In this document: positions 1 to 5,438 of the stretch, piece by piece
How the letters are laid out: every line of letters starts with the position of its first letter
Numbering within the stretch: position 1 is the stretch's first letter
Source of the DNA: Lachnospiraceae bacterium
GTDB taxonomy: Bacteria > Bacillota > Clostridia > Lachnospirales > Lachnospiraceae
NCBI GenBank assembly: GCA_900769175.1
Contig: CAAGFP010000237.1
Span: 1 to 13,922, forward strand
Direction: 5' to 3'
Length of the DNA: 13,922 nucleotides
Notes under the pieces: generated by a model
Databases searched by the model: none
Told to the model about the DNA's origin: nothing
Seen by the model: the letters and a program-made list of their open reading frames with translations, nothing else
Translations under genes and position numbers: made by a program

Positions 1-11
1 TCTTCCGATCT
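1..11. other. Probable residual Illumina adapter at contig edge
   Basis: The first 11 bases, TCTTCCGATCT, are identical to the 3' terminal 11 nt of the common Illumina TruSeq adapter, which ends GCTCTTCCGATCT. An exact match placed exactly at the first base is very unlikely by chance (about 1 in 4 million for a given 11-mer). I infer untrimmed adapter, so the first codons of the partial gene here are artefactual and genomic sequence probably begins at base 12. Confidence 0.8.
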
Positions 12-388
12 ATGAGGATACCTTCCCAATCGATACATCCGATTATGAAGAAGCAAAACCGACGGAGGTTGATTTATCGGATGTTTCGGAACTTCTTGAA
101 CGTTTTTCCAAAGAAGAGTCATTAAAGAAACAGGATTTGGAAGAGGAAGAGCAAGAAAGTGAGGGTAATAAGAAAGGAAAGAAATCCTTAATTCATAAAA
201 AAGAATCTTTTGAGAAAAAGAAACGGAATGGAAAACTTCCCGATTTATCCAATATTTCAGGCGGAAACAACAATGAGATGATATTAAAGCTTCATGAAGA
301 AGGAAAGTCGAATGTAGCAATTGCCAAAGAACTTGGTTTAGGCGTCGGAGAAGTAAAACTCGTAATTGATTTATTTGAAAACTGCTAG
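2..388 (+). CDS. DUF6115-type protein, C-terminal fragment (5' end missing)
   Basis: The frame is open from the first base with no convincing start, so only the C-terminal ~124 genomic residues are present; the first four codons overlap the suspected adapter. What remains is a very charged, Lys/Glu-rich linker followed by a conserved-looking tail, with ILKLHEEGKSNVAIAKELGL followed by GVGEVKLVIDLF. This tail looks like a short helix-turn-helix, as in homeodomain-like or sigma-factor region 4 folds. I recognise it as the C-terminal block of the Clostridia family annotated DUF6115, whose full members usually have an N-terminal membrane segment; that part lies outside the window. The family's function is unknown. 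Its stop codon overlaps the ribosome binding site of the next gene, so the two are probably co-transcribed. A TTG within the frame at 137 could be mistaken for a start but lies inside the linker. Confidence 0.7.
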   Translation, partial: LPIYEDTFPIDTSDYEEAKPTEVDLSDVSELLERFSKEESLKKQDLEEEEQESEGNKKGKKSLIHKKESFEKKKRNGKLPDLSNISGGNNNEMILKLHEEGKSNVAIAKELGLGVGEVKLVIDLFENC

Positions 389-405
389 GAGGACATTTTT
401 TAGCG

Positions 406-1017
406 ATGAATTTAAAATATTATCTTCGTGGCCTTGGAATCGGAATCTTTGTAACCTCTGTTTTGCTGATTTTTGCCGGTTCCGAGAAAAAACAGATGTC
501 TGATGAAGAAATCAAACGCAGGGCTATCGAATTAGGAATGATTGAGAATACGGTTCTTTCGGATTTAAAGGGAAGCGAAAACGAATCCGCTACCGAACTT
601 GATATAGACAGTGTGAAAGTAGAAGTGATTTCATCTGAAAGTGATACACAGCACCCGTCCGAAGAAGACGGCAGCGCACAAGAACTCACTTCTTCTGAAA
701 ATACGGAACAAACCGAAGCTGATTCTTCAAATGAGAATGAAGGCGGAGCTGCCAATTCAGAGCCTTCAGGCAATAACGGAAATGCAGGAACGAGTGAGAT
801 GACAGAAGAATATATTGTCATTACCGTCAATGGTGGAGACGGAAGCGGAACCGTCAGCAAACGCGTCTTCGAAGCCGGTCTTGTTGACAATGCGGAAGAA
901 TTCGACCGTTTCCTTTGCGCAAACGGATATGATAACAGTATAAAGGTCGGGAACCATGAAGTTCCGAAAAATGCGACCTGGGAAGAAATTGCCAATATTC
1001 TGTGTTCCAAATCCTAG
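406..1017 (+). CDS. Membrane-anchored protein with MltG/YceG-like N-terminal domain, no catalytic domain
   Basis: This 203-residue protein has one N-terminal membrane helix at about residues 8-25, then a conserved-looking short helix (31-45, MSDEEIKRRAIELGM). A long Ser/Glu/Asn-rich linker follows (about 55-134), and a small C-terminal domain (135-203) reads YIVITVNGGDGSGTVSKRVF, then EAGLVDNAEEFDRFL, GYD, and a VPKNATWEEIANILC ending. That last domain resembles the LysM-like region of the endolytic transglycosylase MltG (YceG). The much larger catalytic domain with its active-site glutamate is absent, so wall-cleaving activity should not be assumed. Two cysteines, C171 and C200, sit in the outer domain. 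The ATG is preceded by AGGAGG at 387-392, with a long 13-nt spacer. I infer an extracytoplasmic, wall-associated role. Automated annotation would probably call it MltG, which overstates the evidence. Confidence 0.7.
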   Translation: MNLKYYLRGLGIGIFVTSVLLIFAGSEKKQMSDEEIKRRAIELGMIENTVLSDLKGSENESATELDIDSVKVEVISSESDTQHPSEEDGSAQELTSSENTEQTEADSSNENEGGAANSEPSGNNGNAGTSEMTEEYIVITVNGGDGSGTVSKRVFEAGLVDNAEEFDRFLCANGYDNSIKVGNHEVPKNATWEEIANILCSKS

Positions 1018-1023
1018 TTTTTT

Positions 1024-1090
1024 ATATCATAGGTTATTCCTCTGAATTTCCTATGAAAAAAAAGGATGCACACTCGCGCGAAAAGTAGAA
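1024..1090. repeat. Dispersed intergenic repeat, copy A (diverged)
   Basis: Bases 1064-1090 match 3294-3320 at 25 of 27 positions; both differences are transitions (1070 A/3300 G and 1084 A/3314 G). Upstream lies a hairpin with arms TCATAGG (1027-1033) and CCTATGA (1050-1056) plus an inner ATTC/GAAT stem, followed by an A run. Copy B has the same arrangement: hairpin, A run, then the GGATGC-to-TAGAA tail. This is therefore probably a decayed member of one short non-coding repeat family. Confidence 0.6.
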
Positions 1091-1110
1091 AGTTTTATTT
1101 TCAATGTTCA

Positions 1111-1137
1111 AAAAGCCCTTGCAAACGGGCTTTTTTT
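1111..1137 (+). terminator. Intrinsic terminator after the MltG-like gene
   Basis: The stem is AAAAGCCC (1111-1118) with GGGCTTTT (1127-1134), an 8-nt loop, and a continuous T run from 1131 to 1137. It ends the upstream transcript before rpsB. The loop contains TTGCAA, which also fits as the -35 box of the rpsB promoter. Confidence 0.85.
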
Positions 1138-1147
1138 ATGTTAAAAT
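1119..1147 (+). promoter_or_regulatory. rpsB-tsf promoter (sigma-A type, extended -10)
   Basis: TTGCAA at 1119-1124 is followed by a 17-nt spacer and TAAAAT at 1142-1147, preceded by TG one base upstream (1139-1140), i.e. an extended -10. The predicted transcription start is near 1154, giving a leader of about 110 nt. The -35 box lies inside the loop of the upstream terminator hairpin, so terminator and promoter share DNA. Confidence 0.75.
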
Positions 1148-1153
1148 CATCAC

Positions 1154-1263
1154 GTTGTGCAAAAACACACGTACACGGATTTGAAATCGGTGCTTCCTTA
1201 CGCCGGGAGTTGGTTTTAAAGAAGAAGTGTACGGAAGAATAAAACCAAACGGAGGATTTAAAA
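1154..1263 (+). promoter_or_regulatory. rpsB 5' leader with predicted pseudoknot
   Basis: Two perfect complementary pairs interlace. CGTACAC (1170-1176) pairs with GTGTACG (1227-1233), and TTGGTTTTA (1210-1218) pairs with TAAAACCAA (1240-1248). Because 1170<1210<1233<1248, the pairings cross and form an H-type pseudoknot. Its second stem ends 2 nt before the GGAGG ribosome binding site at 1251-1255. Within the first loop are a GATT/AATC hairpin (1178-1188) and CGGTG/CGCCG (1188-1192 with 1201-1205, one G-U). This is the expected placement for an autoregulatory ribosomal-protein leader, as known for S2 in other bacteria. I do not recognise this particular fold as a named family. The pairing is seen; the function is inferred. 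Confidence 0.55.
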
Positions 1264-2019
1264 ATGAGCGTAATTTCAATGAAACAGTTACTTGAAGCAG
1301 GTGTACATTTCGGACACCAGACCAGAAGATGGAACCCTAAGATGGCTCCTTACATCTTCACCGAAAGAAATGGTATTTATATCATCGACCTTCAGAAATC
1401 TGTAGGTAAAGTGGATGAAGCATATAATGCAATTTCTGAAATCGCAAGTGCAGGCGGAACCGTTCTTTTCGTAGGAACCAAGAAACAGGCACAGGATGCT
1501 GTTAAGACAGAAGCGGAACGCTGCGGAATGTACTATGTAAATGAAAGATGGTTAGGCGGAATGCTTACCAACTTCAAGACCATCCAGTCCAGAATTGCCA
1601 GATTAAAAGATATTGAAAGAATGTCTGAAGACGGAACTTTCGATGTTCTTCCCAAGAAAGAAGTTGTTCAGCTGAAGAAAGAATGGGATAAGCTTGAAAG
1701 AAACCTTGGCGGAATCAAGAACATGACCAGAATTCCCGATGCTATCTTTGTTGTAGATCCTAAGAAGGAAAAGATTTGTGTTCAGGAAGCACATTCCTTA
1801 GGAATTACCTTACTTGGTATTGCAGATACAAACTGTGATCCCGAAGAACTTGATTATGTGATTCCCGGAAATGATGATGCAATCAGAGCCGTTAAGTTAA
1901 TTGTAGCGAAAATGGCAGATGCAATCATTGAAGCAAATCAGGGAGAAATCATTACAGATGCTGATGCAAATGCAGATGAGGTTGCAGAAGAAGTTGCAGA
2001 AGAAGCAGTAGAACAGTAA
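1264..2019 (+). CDS. rpsB: 30S ribosomal protein S2
   Basis: This 251-residue protein has the full S2 pattern: MKQLLEAGVHFGHQTRRWNP at residues 6-25, KMAPYIFTERNGIYIIDL (26-43), VLFVGTKKQAQDAV (67-80), YVNERWLGGMLTNF (91-104), and RIPDAIFVVDPKKE followed by GIADTNCDPEELDYVIPGND. S2 binds the 30S platform late in assembly and helps hold S1-like factors. Length is normal for the family plus an acidic Asp/Glu/Ala tail (about residues 230-251), common in low-GC Gram-positives. The ATG follows GGAGG (1251-1255) with an 8-nt spacer. It is the first gene of a two-gene unit with tsf, with its own promoter and a structured leader upstream. Confidence 0.98.
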   Translation: MSVISMKQLLEAGVHFGHQTRRWNPKMAPYIFTERNGIYIIDLQKSVGKVDEAYNAISEIASAGGTVLFVGTKKQAQDAVKTEAERCGMYYVNERWLGGMLTNFKTIQSRIARLKDIERMSEDGTFDVLPKKEVVQLKKEWDKLERNLGGIKNMTRIPDAIFVVDPKKEKICVQEAHSLGITLLGIADTNCDPEELDYVIPGNDDAIRAVKLIVAKMADAIIEANQGEIITDADANADEVAEEVAEEAVEQ

Positions 2020-2032
2020 TTACAACTTAATC

Positions 2033-2049
2033 AGGAGGATATGACAATG
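2033..2049 (+). promoter_or_regulatory. tsf ribosome binding site and start choice
   Basis: AGGAGG lies at 2033-2038. The first in-frame ATG (2041) is only 2 nt away, too close for efficient initiation, whereas the ATG at 2047 has an 8-nt spacer and gives the usual EF-Ts beginning MAAITASMVKELR. I therefore place the start at 2047. Confidence 0.8.
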
Positions 2050-3120
2050 GCAGCTATTACAGCTAGTATGGTAAAAGAATTAAGAGAAATGACCGGCGCA
2101 GGTATGATGGAATGTAAAAAAGCTCTTACCGAAACCGATGGTGATATTGAAGCAGCAGTTGAAGTGTTAAGAAAAAGCGGTGCTGCTAAGGCTGAAAAGA
2201 AAGCAAGCCGTATCGCAGCAGAAGGTATCTGCCGTGTAGCAACGGATGCGAATAAAGCAGTAGTTGTTGAAGTGAATTCCGAAACAGACTTTGTTGCTAA
2301 GAATGAAGTATTCCAGTCCTTTGTACAGGCAGTTGCAGATAAGGCTTTGGTTTCCGGTGTTGATAAGGCCGGTGACGGAGAAGATGTTTGTGAAATCCTT
2401 GGCATGAAGGAAGAATTAAATGAAAAGACTCTTACAATCGGTGAAAAGCTTTCTGTAAGAAGATTTGAAAAAGTTTCTGCTGATTGTGTTGCTTCCTATA
2501 TTCATGGTGGCGGAAGAATCGGTGTTTTAGTTGCGGCAAATGGTGATGCATCCGATGCAGCGAAAGAAGCACTTACAAATGTTGCAATGCAGATTGCAGC
2601 TATGAATCCCCAGTACATTTCCAGAAATGATATTTCTGCAGATGAACTTGCTAAATTAAAAGAAATTACTCTTGAAAGTGCATTAAATGATCCTTTCTCA
2701 CTTCCGAAGCCTGTTTTACAGGGACTTCTTGACAAGGCTGTAAACGGTGTATGGAGTGCAGAAGACGTTGCAATCTACAATGAAAAGAAGAGCAACATGA
2801 ACTACTTACCGAATTTCTTATCGAAGGAAGCAACTGCTCAGTTAGCTGGTCTTGCAATCGCTGATAAAGAAGCAATTTCCGGAAATAAGATTTTCACAGG
2901 TTTAGTAGAAGGACGTATTTCCAAGCAGTTAAAGGAGATCTGCTTACTTGACCAGACCTATGTTAAGGCTGAAGACGGAAAACAGACTGTAGCCGCTTAC
3001 CTTGCATCTGTAAACAAAGCAATCGTAATTGATAAGATTGTTCGTTTCGAAGTTGGTGAAGGTATGGAAAAGAGAAGTGAAAACTTTGCAGAAGAAGTTG
3101 CAAAACAGATGAATGCATAA
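2047..3120 (+). CDS. tsf: Translation elongation factor Ts, with extended C-terminal region
   Basis: EF-Ts is the nucleotide exchange factor for EF-Tu. The N-terminal UBA-like domain (residues 1-40, ITASMVKELREMTGAGMMEC) and the exchange motif TDFVAKNEVF (80-89), which contacts EF-Tu, are intact. So are MQIAAMNPQYISR (181-193), VEGRISKQLKEICLLDQTYV (287-306) and the terminal RFEVGEGMEK block (333-342). At 357 residues it is longer than the usual ~283-310. The extra material lies between about residues 213 and 277 (from ALNDPFSLP to ADKEAISGN). By comparison with E. coli EF-Ts, that is where only a few residues (SGKPKEIAEK) separate the flanking helices at the coiled-coil tip. Two in-frame ATGs exist; 2047 is preferred on ribosome-binding-site spacing. 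It is co-transcribed with rpsB (27-nt gap) and followed by a strong terminator. Confidence 0.97.
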   Translation: MAAITASMVKELREMTGAGMMECKKALTETDGDIEAAVEVLRKSGAAKAEKKASRIAAEGICRVATDANKAVVVEVNSETDFVAKNEVFQSFVQAVADKALVSGVDKAGDGEDVCEILGMKEELNEKTLTIGEKLSVRRFEKVSADCVASYIHGGGRIGVLVAANGDASDAAKEALTNVAMQIAAMNPQYISRNDISADELAKLKEITLESALNDPFSLPKPVLQGLLDKAVNGVWSAEDVAIYNEKKSNMNYLPNFLSKEATAQLAGLAIADKEAISGNKIFTGLVEGRISKQLKEICLLDQTYVKAEDGKQTVAAYLASVNKAIVIDKIVRFEVGEGMEKRSENFAEEVAKQMNA

Positions 3121-3167
3121 TTTTGGCTTTCGATTTCATGGCAGAATAAATGAATAATGATTGGATT

Positions 3168-3200
3168 ACCGGTGTTCATACCTTATGAACACCGGTTTTT
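3168..3200 (+). terminator. rpsB-tsf intrinsic terminator
   Basis: A perfect 13-bp stem pairs ACCGGTGTTCATA (3168-3180) with TATGAACACCGGT (3184-3196) across a 3-nt loop. A T run follows (3196-3200). This ends the rpsB-tsf transcript 48 nt after the tsf stop. The T run also serves as the left flank of the next hairpin (3200-3232). Confidence 0.9.
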
Positions 3201-3351
3201 ATCATATAGGAAACTTCGTTTCCTATATGATAAAAGCCTCCGGCGGGATGCCATATAGAAAACTTCGTTTCCTATATGATAAAAGCCTCCGGCGGATGCG
3301 CACTCGCGCGAAAGGTAGAATGTTGCATACGCAACACGCGCTTGGCGCGAG
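3200..3351. repeat. Dispersed intergenic repeat, copy B: two tandem hairpins plus palindromic tail
   Basis: Hairpin 1 is a perfect 15-bp stem (3200-3214 with 3218-3232, loop TTC), extendable outward to 21 bp with one G-U. A 44-nt unit covering this hairpin and CCTCCGGCGG (3203-3246) recurs at 3252 with period 49 and starts CATATAGAAAAC; copy 2 carries a G-to-A change at 3259 that creates an A-C mismatch in its stem. The tail 3294-3320 matches copy A. Further palindromes are TGTTGC/GCAACA (3321-3326 with 3331-3336) and CGCGC/GCGCG (3337-3341 with 3345-3349); CTCGCGC (3303-3309) also complements GCGCGAG (3345-3351). It has no coding potential, and together with the tsf terminator and the promoter candidate it accounts for most of the 329-nt gap between tsf and the next gene. 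Confidence 0.8.
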
Positions 3352-3401
3352 AAGAAACTTTGCTAATAAATAAAATTTTTATAGCCTTTATTATAAAAAG
3401 A

Positions 3402-3410
3402 TGATAAAAT
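3402..3410 (+). promoter_or_regulatory. Candidate promoter for the deacetylase-to-rseP cluster
   Basis: TGATAAAAT at 3402-3410 is an extended -10 (TG, one base, TAAAAT), nearly the same as the one before rpsB. No good -35 is visible 16-18 nt upstream. Predicted start is near 3417, giving a leader of about 33 nt. Support is position after a terminator plus the -10 only. Confidence 0.4.
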
Positions 3411-3449
3411 ATTATGAAACGCTTTGTGAAACAAATGAAATGAGAAATT

Positions 3450-4367
3450 ATGGAACAGGAACAATATCAGGAATTCCGCAGAAAGCGGGTTGCCAGAATA
3501 AAGAAAATATTAATTATTCTGCTGATTGTCTCATTGACCGTTCCGAACATCCTATGTATTATTTTATTCATTCGAATGAATGCACTGGAAGAAGAACTGG
3601 AACGGATATCGGAAAGACTTGAGGAGAGTATTGAATATTCACATTATGCTTCGATGGAGAATGCAATCGTCATTTCTCCTGCATTGGATGATGATACAGA
3701 ATCTAGTGATGAAATTTTATCAGATTCAGAGACCTATCCCGGGAAGAAACTTGTTTATTTGACATTTGATGACGGACCAAGTAAAAATACCGATGCAATT
3801 CTGGATTTGTTGTCCCAATATAATGTGAAAGCTACCTTTTTCGTTCTTGCCAAAGAGAATTTAGATGATAAATATCGTCGTATTATTGAGGAAGGTCATA
3901 CCTTAGCCATTCATTCTTATACACATAAATATGATGAAATATATGCAAGTAAGGATAGCTTCCGTCAGGATATTGATTTAATGAAAGAGTTTCTGGAGAA
4001 AAATTTCGGATATCATACCTTTTTATACCGGTTTCCCGGGGGAAGCTCGAATCAGGTATCGAAAGTGGAAAAGGATGCCTTATTTCAGGTTCTCAAAGAA
4101 GAAGAGTTAGACTATGTGGATTGGAATGTAACCAGTCAGGATGCCTCGGTGGTACCTCTTTCGGCCGACAAGATAGCGAATAATGTATATGAAGGGATTG
4201 AAAAGAATCAGAGCAATATTGTTTTATTGCATGATGCTGCGAATAAATCAACCACAGTCGAGGCGTTATCGATGATTCTGAATACATTATCGAAAAGGAA
4301 TGATGTTGTGATTTTACCGATTTCGAAAGGGACGGATCTGGTACAGCATGTTCGCCCGTCAGAATAA
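3450..4367 (+). CDS. Membrane-anchored polysaccharide deacetylase (NodB domain)
   Basis: The 305-residue protein has a basic N-terminus, one membrane helix (about 18-41), a short coiled coil (44-60) and an acidic spacer. A NodB-type deacetylase domain (about 100-295) follows. All five family motifs are visible: TFDDGPS (105-111; D107 and D108), HSYTH (155-159; metal ligands H155 and H159), RFPGGSS (194-200), DWN (224-226), and LLHD (259-262; H261). This predicts a zinc-dependent enzyme outside the membrane that removes acetyl groups from a sugar polymer. Peptidoglycan GlcNAc is the likely substrate, but this cannot be settled from sequence. The start is fixed by an in-frame stop at 3441-3443 just upstream; the ribosome binding site is weak. 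It is followed 15 nt later by a bactofilin gene. This position between tsf and pyrH is not part of the classical cluster. Confidence 0.92.
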   Translation: MEQEQYQEFRRKRVARIKKILIILLIVSLTVPNILCIILFIRMNALEEELERISERLEESIEYSHYASMENAIVISPALDDDTESSDEILSDSETYPGKKLVYLTFDDGPSKNTDAILDLLSQYNVKATFFVLAKENLDDKYRRIIEEGHTLAIHSYTHKYDEIYASKDSFRQDIDLMKEFLEKNFGYHTFLYRFPGGSSNQVSKVEKDALFQVLKEEELDYVDWNVTSQDASVVPLSADKIANNVYEGIEKNQSNIVLLHDAANKSTTVEALSMILNTLSKRNDVVILPISKGTDLVQHVRPSE

Positions 4368-4382
4368 ATCAGGAGGTTTTTA

Positions 4383-5411
4383 ATGGGTTTTTTTAATGAT
4401 TTAAAAGAAGATCTTGTTCAGGCCGTCAATGAACTAACGGATGAAAATGCCAAAAAAGAGATTCGAAAAGAAGAAGAAATTCTGAAATCAGATGTTTTGG
4501 ATATTATATCGGAAATCGAAAGTAATGAGGCCGCTCAATCAGAAGTAACCGGTGAATCATCAGAAAACGACCGGATTCTGGATTCTGTTGAATATATAAA
4601 TAAAAACCGGATTGAAAATGAATTTTTAGAAGACGAAATCATGGAACTTTTAAAGGAAGACGGAGTGGAAATAGGCGAAAGCCAAATTTTATCCGAAGAA
4701 GAAACCATGATTCAGGAAAGCAATCTGTTAAAAGAGGACGGAGTGGAAATAGGCGAAAACAAAATTTTATCCGAAGAAGAAACCCCGATTCAGGAAAGCG
4801 ATCTGTTAAAAGAAGATGGAATTGAAATCGAGGAAAGCATTCTTATATCGGAAGAATCCAATGCGACGAATACGGAAGGTGAAAGTGAATTAAAAGAGAA
4901 TGAAGAAGTTGATGAAAATGATATTTCCCGCTCCGCACCCTCGCAGGGAGCTTCTTCGAACGAAACTGCCGTTATTACTTCGGGAATGAAGATAAAAGGG
5001 GATTTGACATCCGTTGGCAATCTTGAAGTAAACGGAACCATAGAAGGAAATATTTCGATTCTTGGTAAATTGGAAATTTCCGGTAATATTATCGGGAACT
5101 CAAAAGCAACCGAGATTTTTGTGGATCATGCAAAAATAAAAGGAGAACTGCGCGCAGATTCCAGTATCAAAATTGGAAAAGGCAGTGTTGTGATTGGAAA
5201 TATTTATTCAAACAGTGCCGTGATTGCAGGTGCGGTGAAAGGAATCGTGGACGTTCCGGGGCCTGTTGTTTTAGATGCTTCTGCGGTTGTAAAAGGAGAA
5301 ATTCGTGCCAAATCCGTACAGGTGAACAACGGCGCGCTTGTAGAAGGAAACTGGTCAATATGCTATTCAGATATGAATGCGGATGCTTTTTTTGAAAACG
5401 AAGAATTGTAG
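4383..5411 (+). CDS. Bactofilin (polymer-forming cytoskeletal protein) with repetitive acidic N-terminal region
   Basis: The C-terminal domain (about 198-325) has the bactofilin beta-helix pattern of short hydrophobic strands with Gly turns: SGMKIKGDLTSVGNLEVNG, IEGNISILGKLEISGNIIGN, IKGELRADSSIKIGKGSVV and VVKGEIRAKSVQVNNGALVE. Bactofilins self-assemble into filaments without nucleotide and usually organise local wall growth or modification at the membrane. The N-terminal part is unusually long, nearly 200 residues. It starts with a possible amphipathic helix (MGFFNDLKEDLVQAV), which could bind membrane, and contains three copies of a 26-residue acidic repeat (89-114, 115-140, 141-160 partial; LLKEDGVEIGE core). 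AGGAGG (4371-4376) lies 6 nt before the ATG. Pairing with the deacetylase suggests that the filament positions that enzyme; this is inference. Confidence 0.9.
   Translation: MGFFNDLKEDLVQAVNELTDENAKKEIRKEEEILKSDVLDIISEIESNEAAQSEVTGESSENDRILDSVEYINKNRIENEFLEDEIMELLKEDGVEIGESQILSEEETMIQESNLLKEDGVEIGENKILSEEETPIQESDLLKEDGIEIEESILISEESNATNTEGESELKENEEVDENDISRSAPSQGASSNETAVITSGMKIKGDLTSVGNLEVNGTIEGNISILGKLEISGNIIGNSKATEIFVDHAKIKGELRADSSIKIGKGSVVIGNIYSNSAVIAGAVKGIVDVPGPVVLDASAVVKGEIRAKSVQVNNGALVEGNWSICYSDMNADAFFENEEL
4647..4862 (+). repeat. 78-bp in-frame tandem repeat inside the bactofilin gene
   Basis: Units lie at 4647-4724, 4725-4802 and 4803-4862 (partial, diverging). Units 1 and 2 differ at 8 of 78 bases, indicating fairly recent duplication; unit 3 retains LLKEDG-EIE-ES but has drifted. 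The repeats keep the reading frame and encode acidic 26-residue blocks of the linker. Confidence 0.9.
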
Positions 5412-5438
5412 AACATTGAAATAAGGAGAGTAAAAACC

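Noticed and set aside
420..1010. 196-codon open frame on the minus strand opposite the MltG-like gene
   Set aside because: It mirrors the plus-strand codons of a gene with a good start, membrane helix and recognisable domain; the antisense product is Ser/Pro-rich with no recognisable motif.
1027..1056. Hairpin after the MltG-like gene, considered as a terminator
   Set aside because: It is followed by A rather than T on the plus strand; the true terminator is at 1111-1137, and this hairpin fits better as part of repeat copy A.
3200..3351. Repeat cluster considered as a CRISPR array
   Set aside because: Only two direct copies with a 49-bp period, nearly no unique spacer between them, and no cas genes; hairpin units fit a REP/MITE-like element.
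3161..3373. 70-codon frame crossing the tsf terminator and hairpin repeats
   Set aside because: It encodes only translated repeat sequence, has no ribosome binding site, and overlaps a strong terminator.
3414..3443. Nine-codon frame MKRFVKQMK just before the deacetylase gene, considered as a leader peptide
   Set aside because: The predicted promoter would start the RNA at or after its ATG, there is no ribosome binding site, and no attenuator structure follows.
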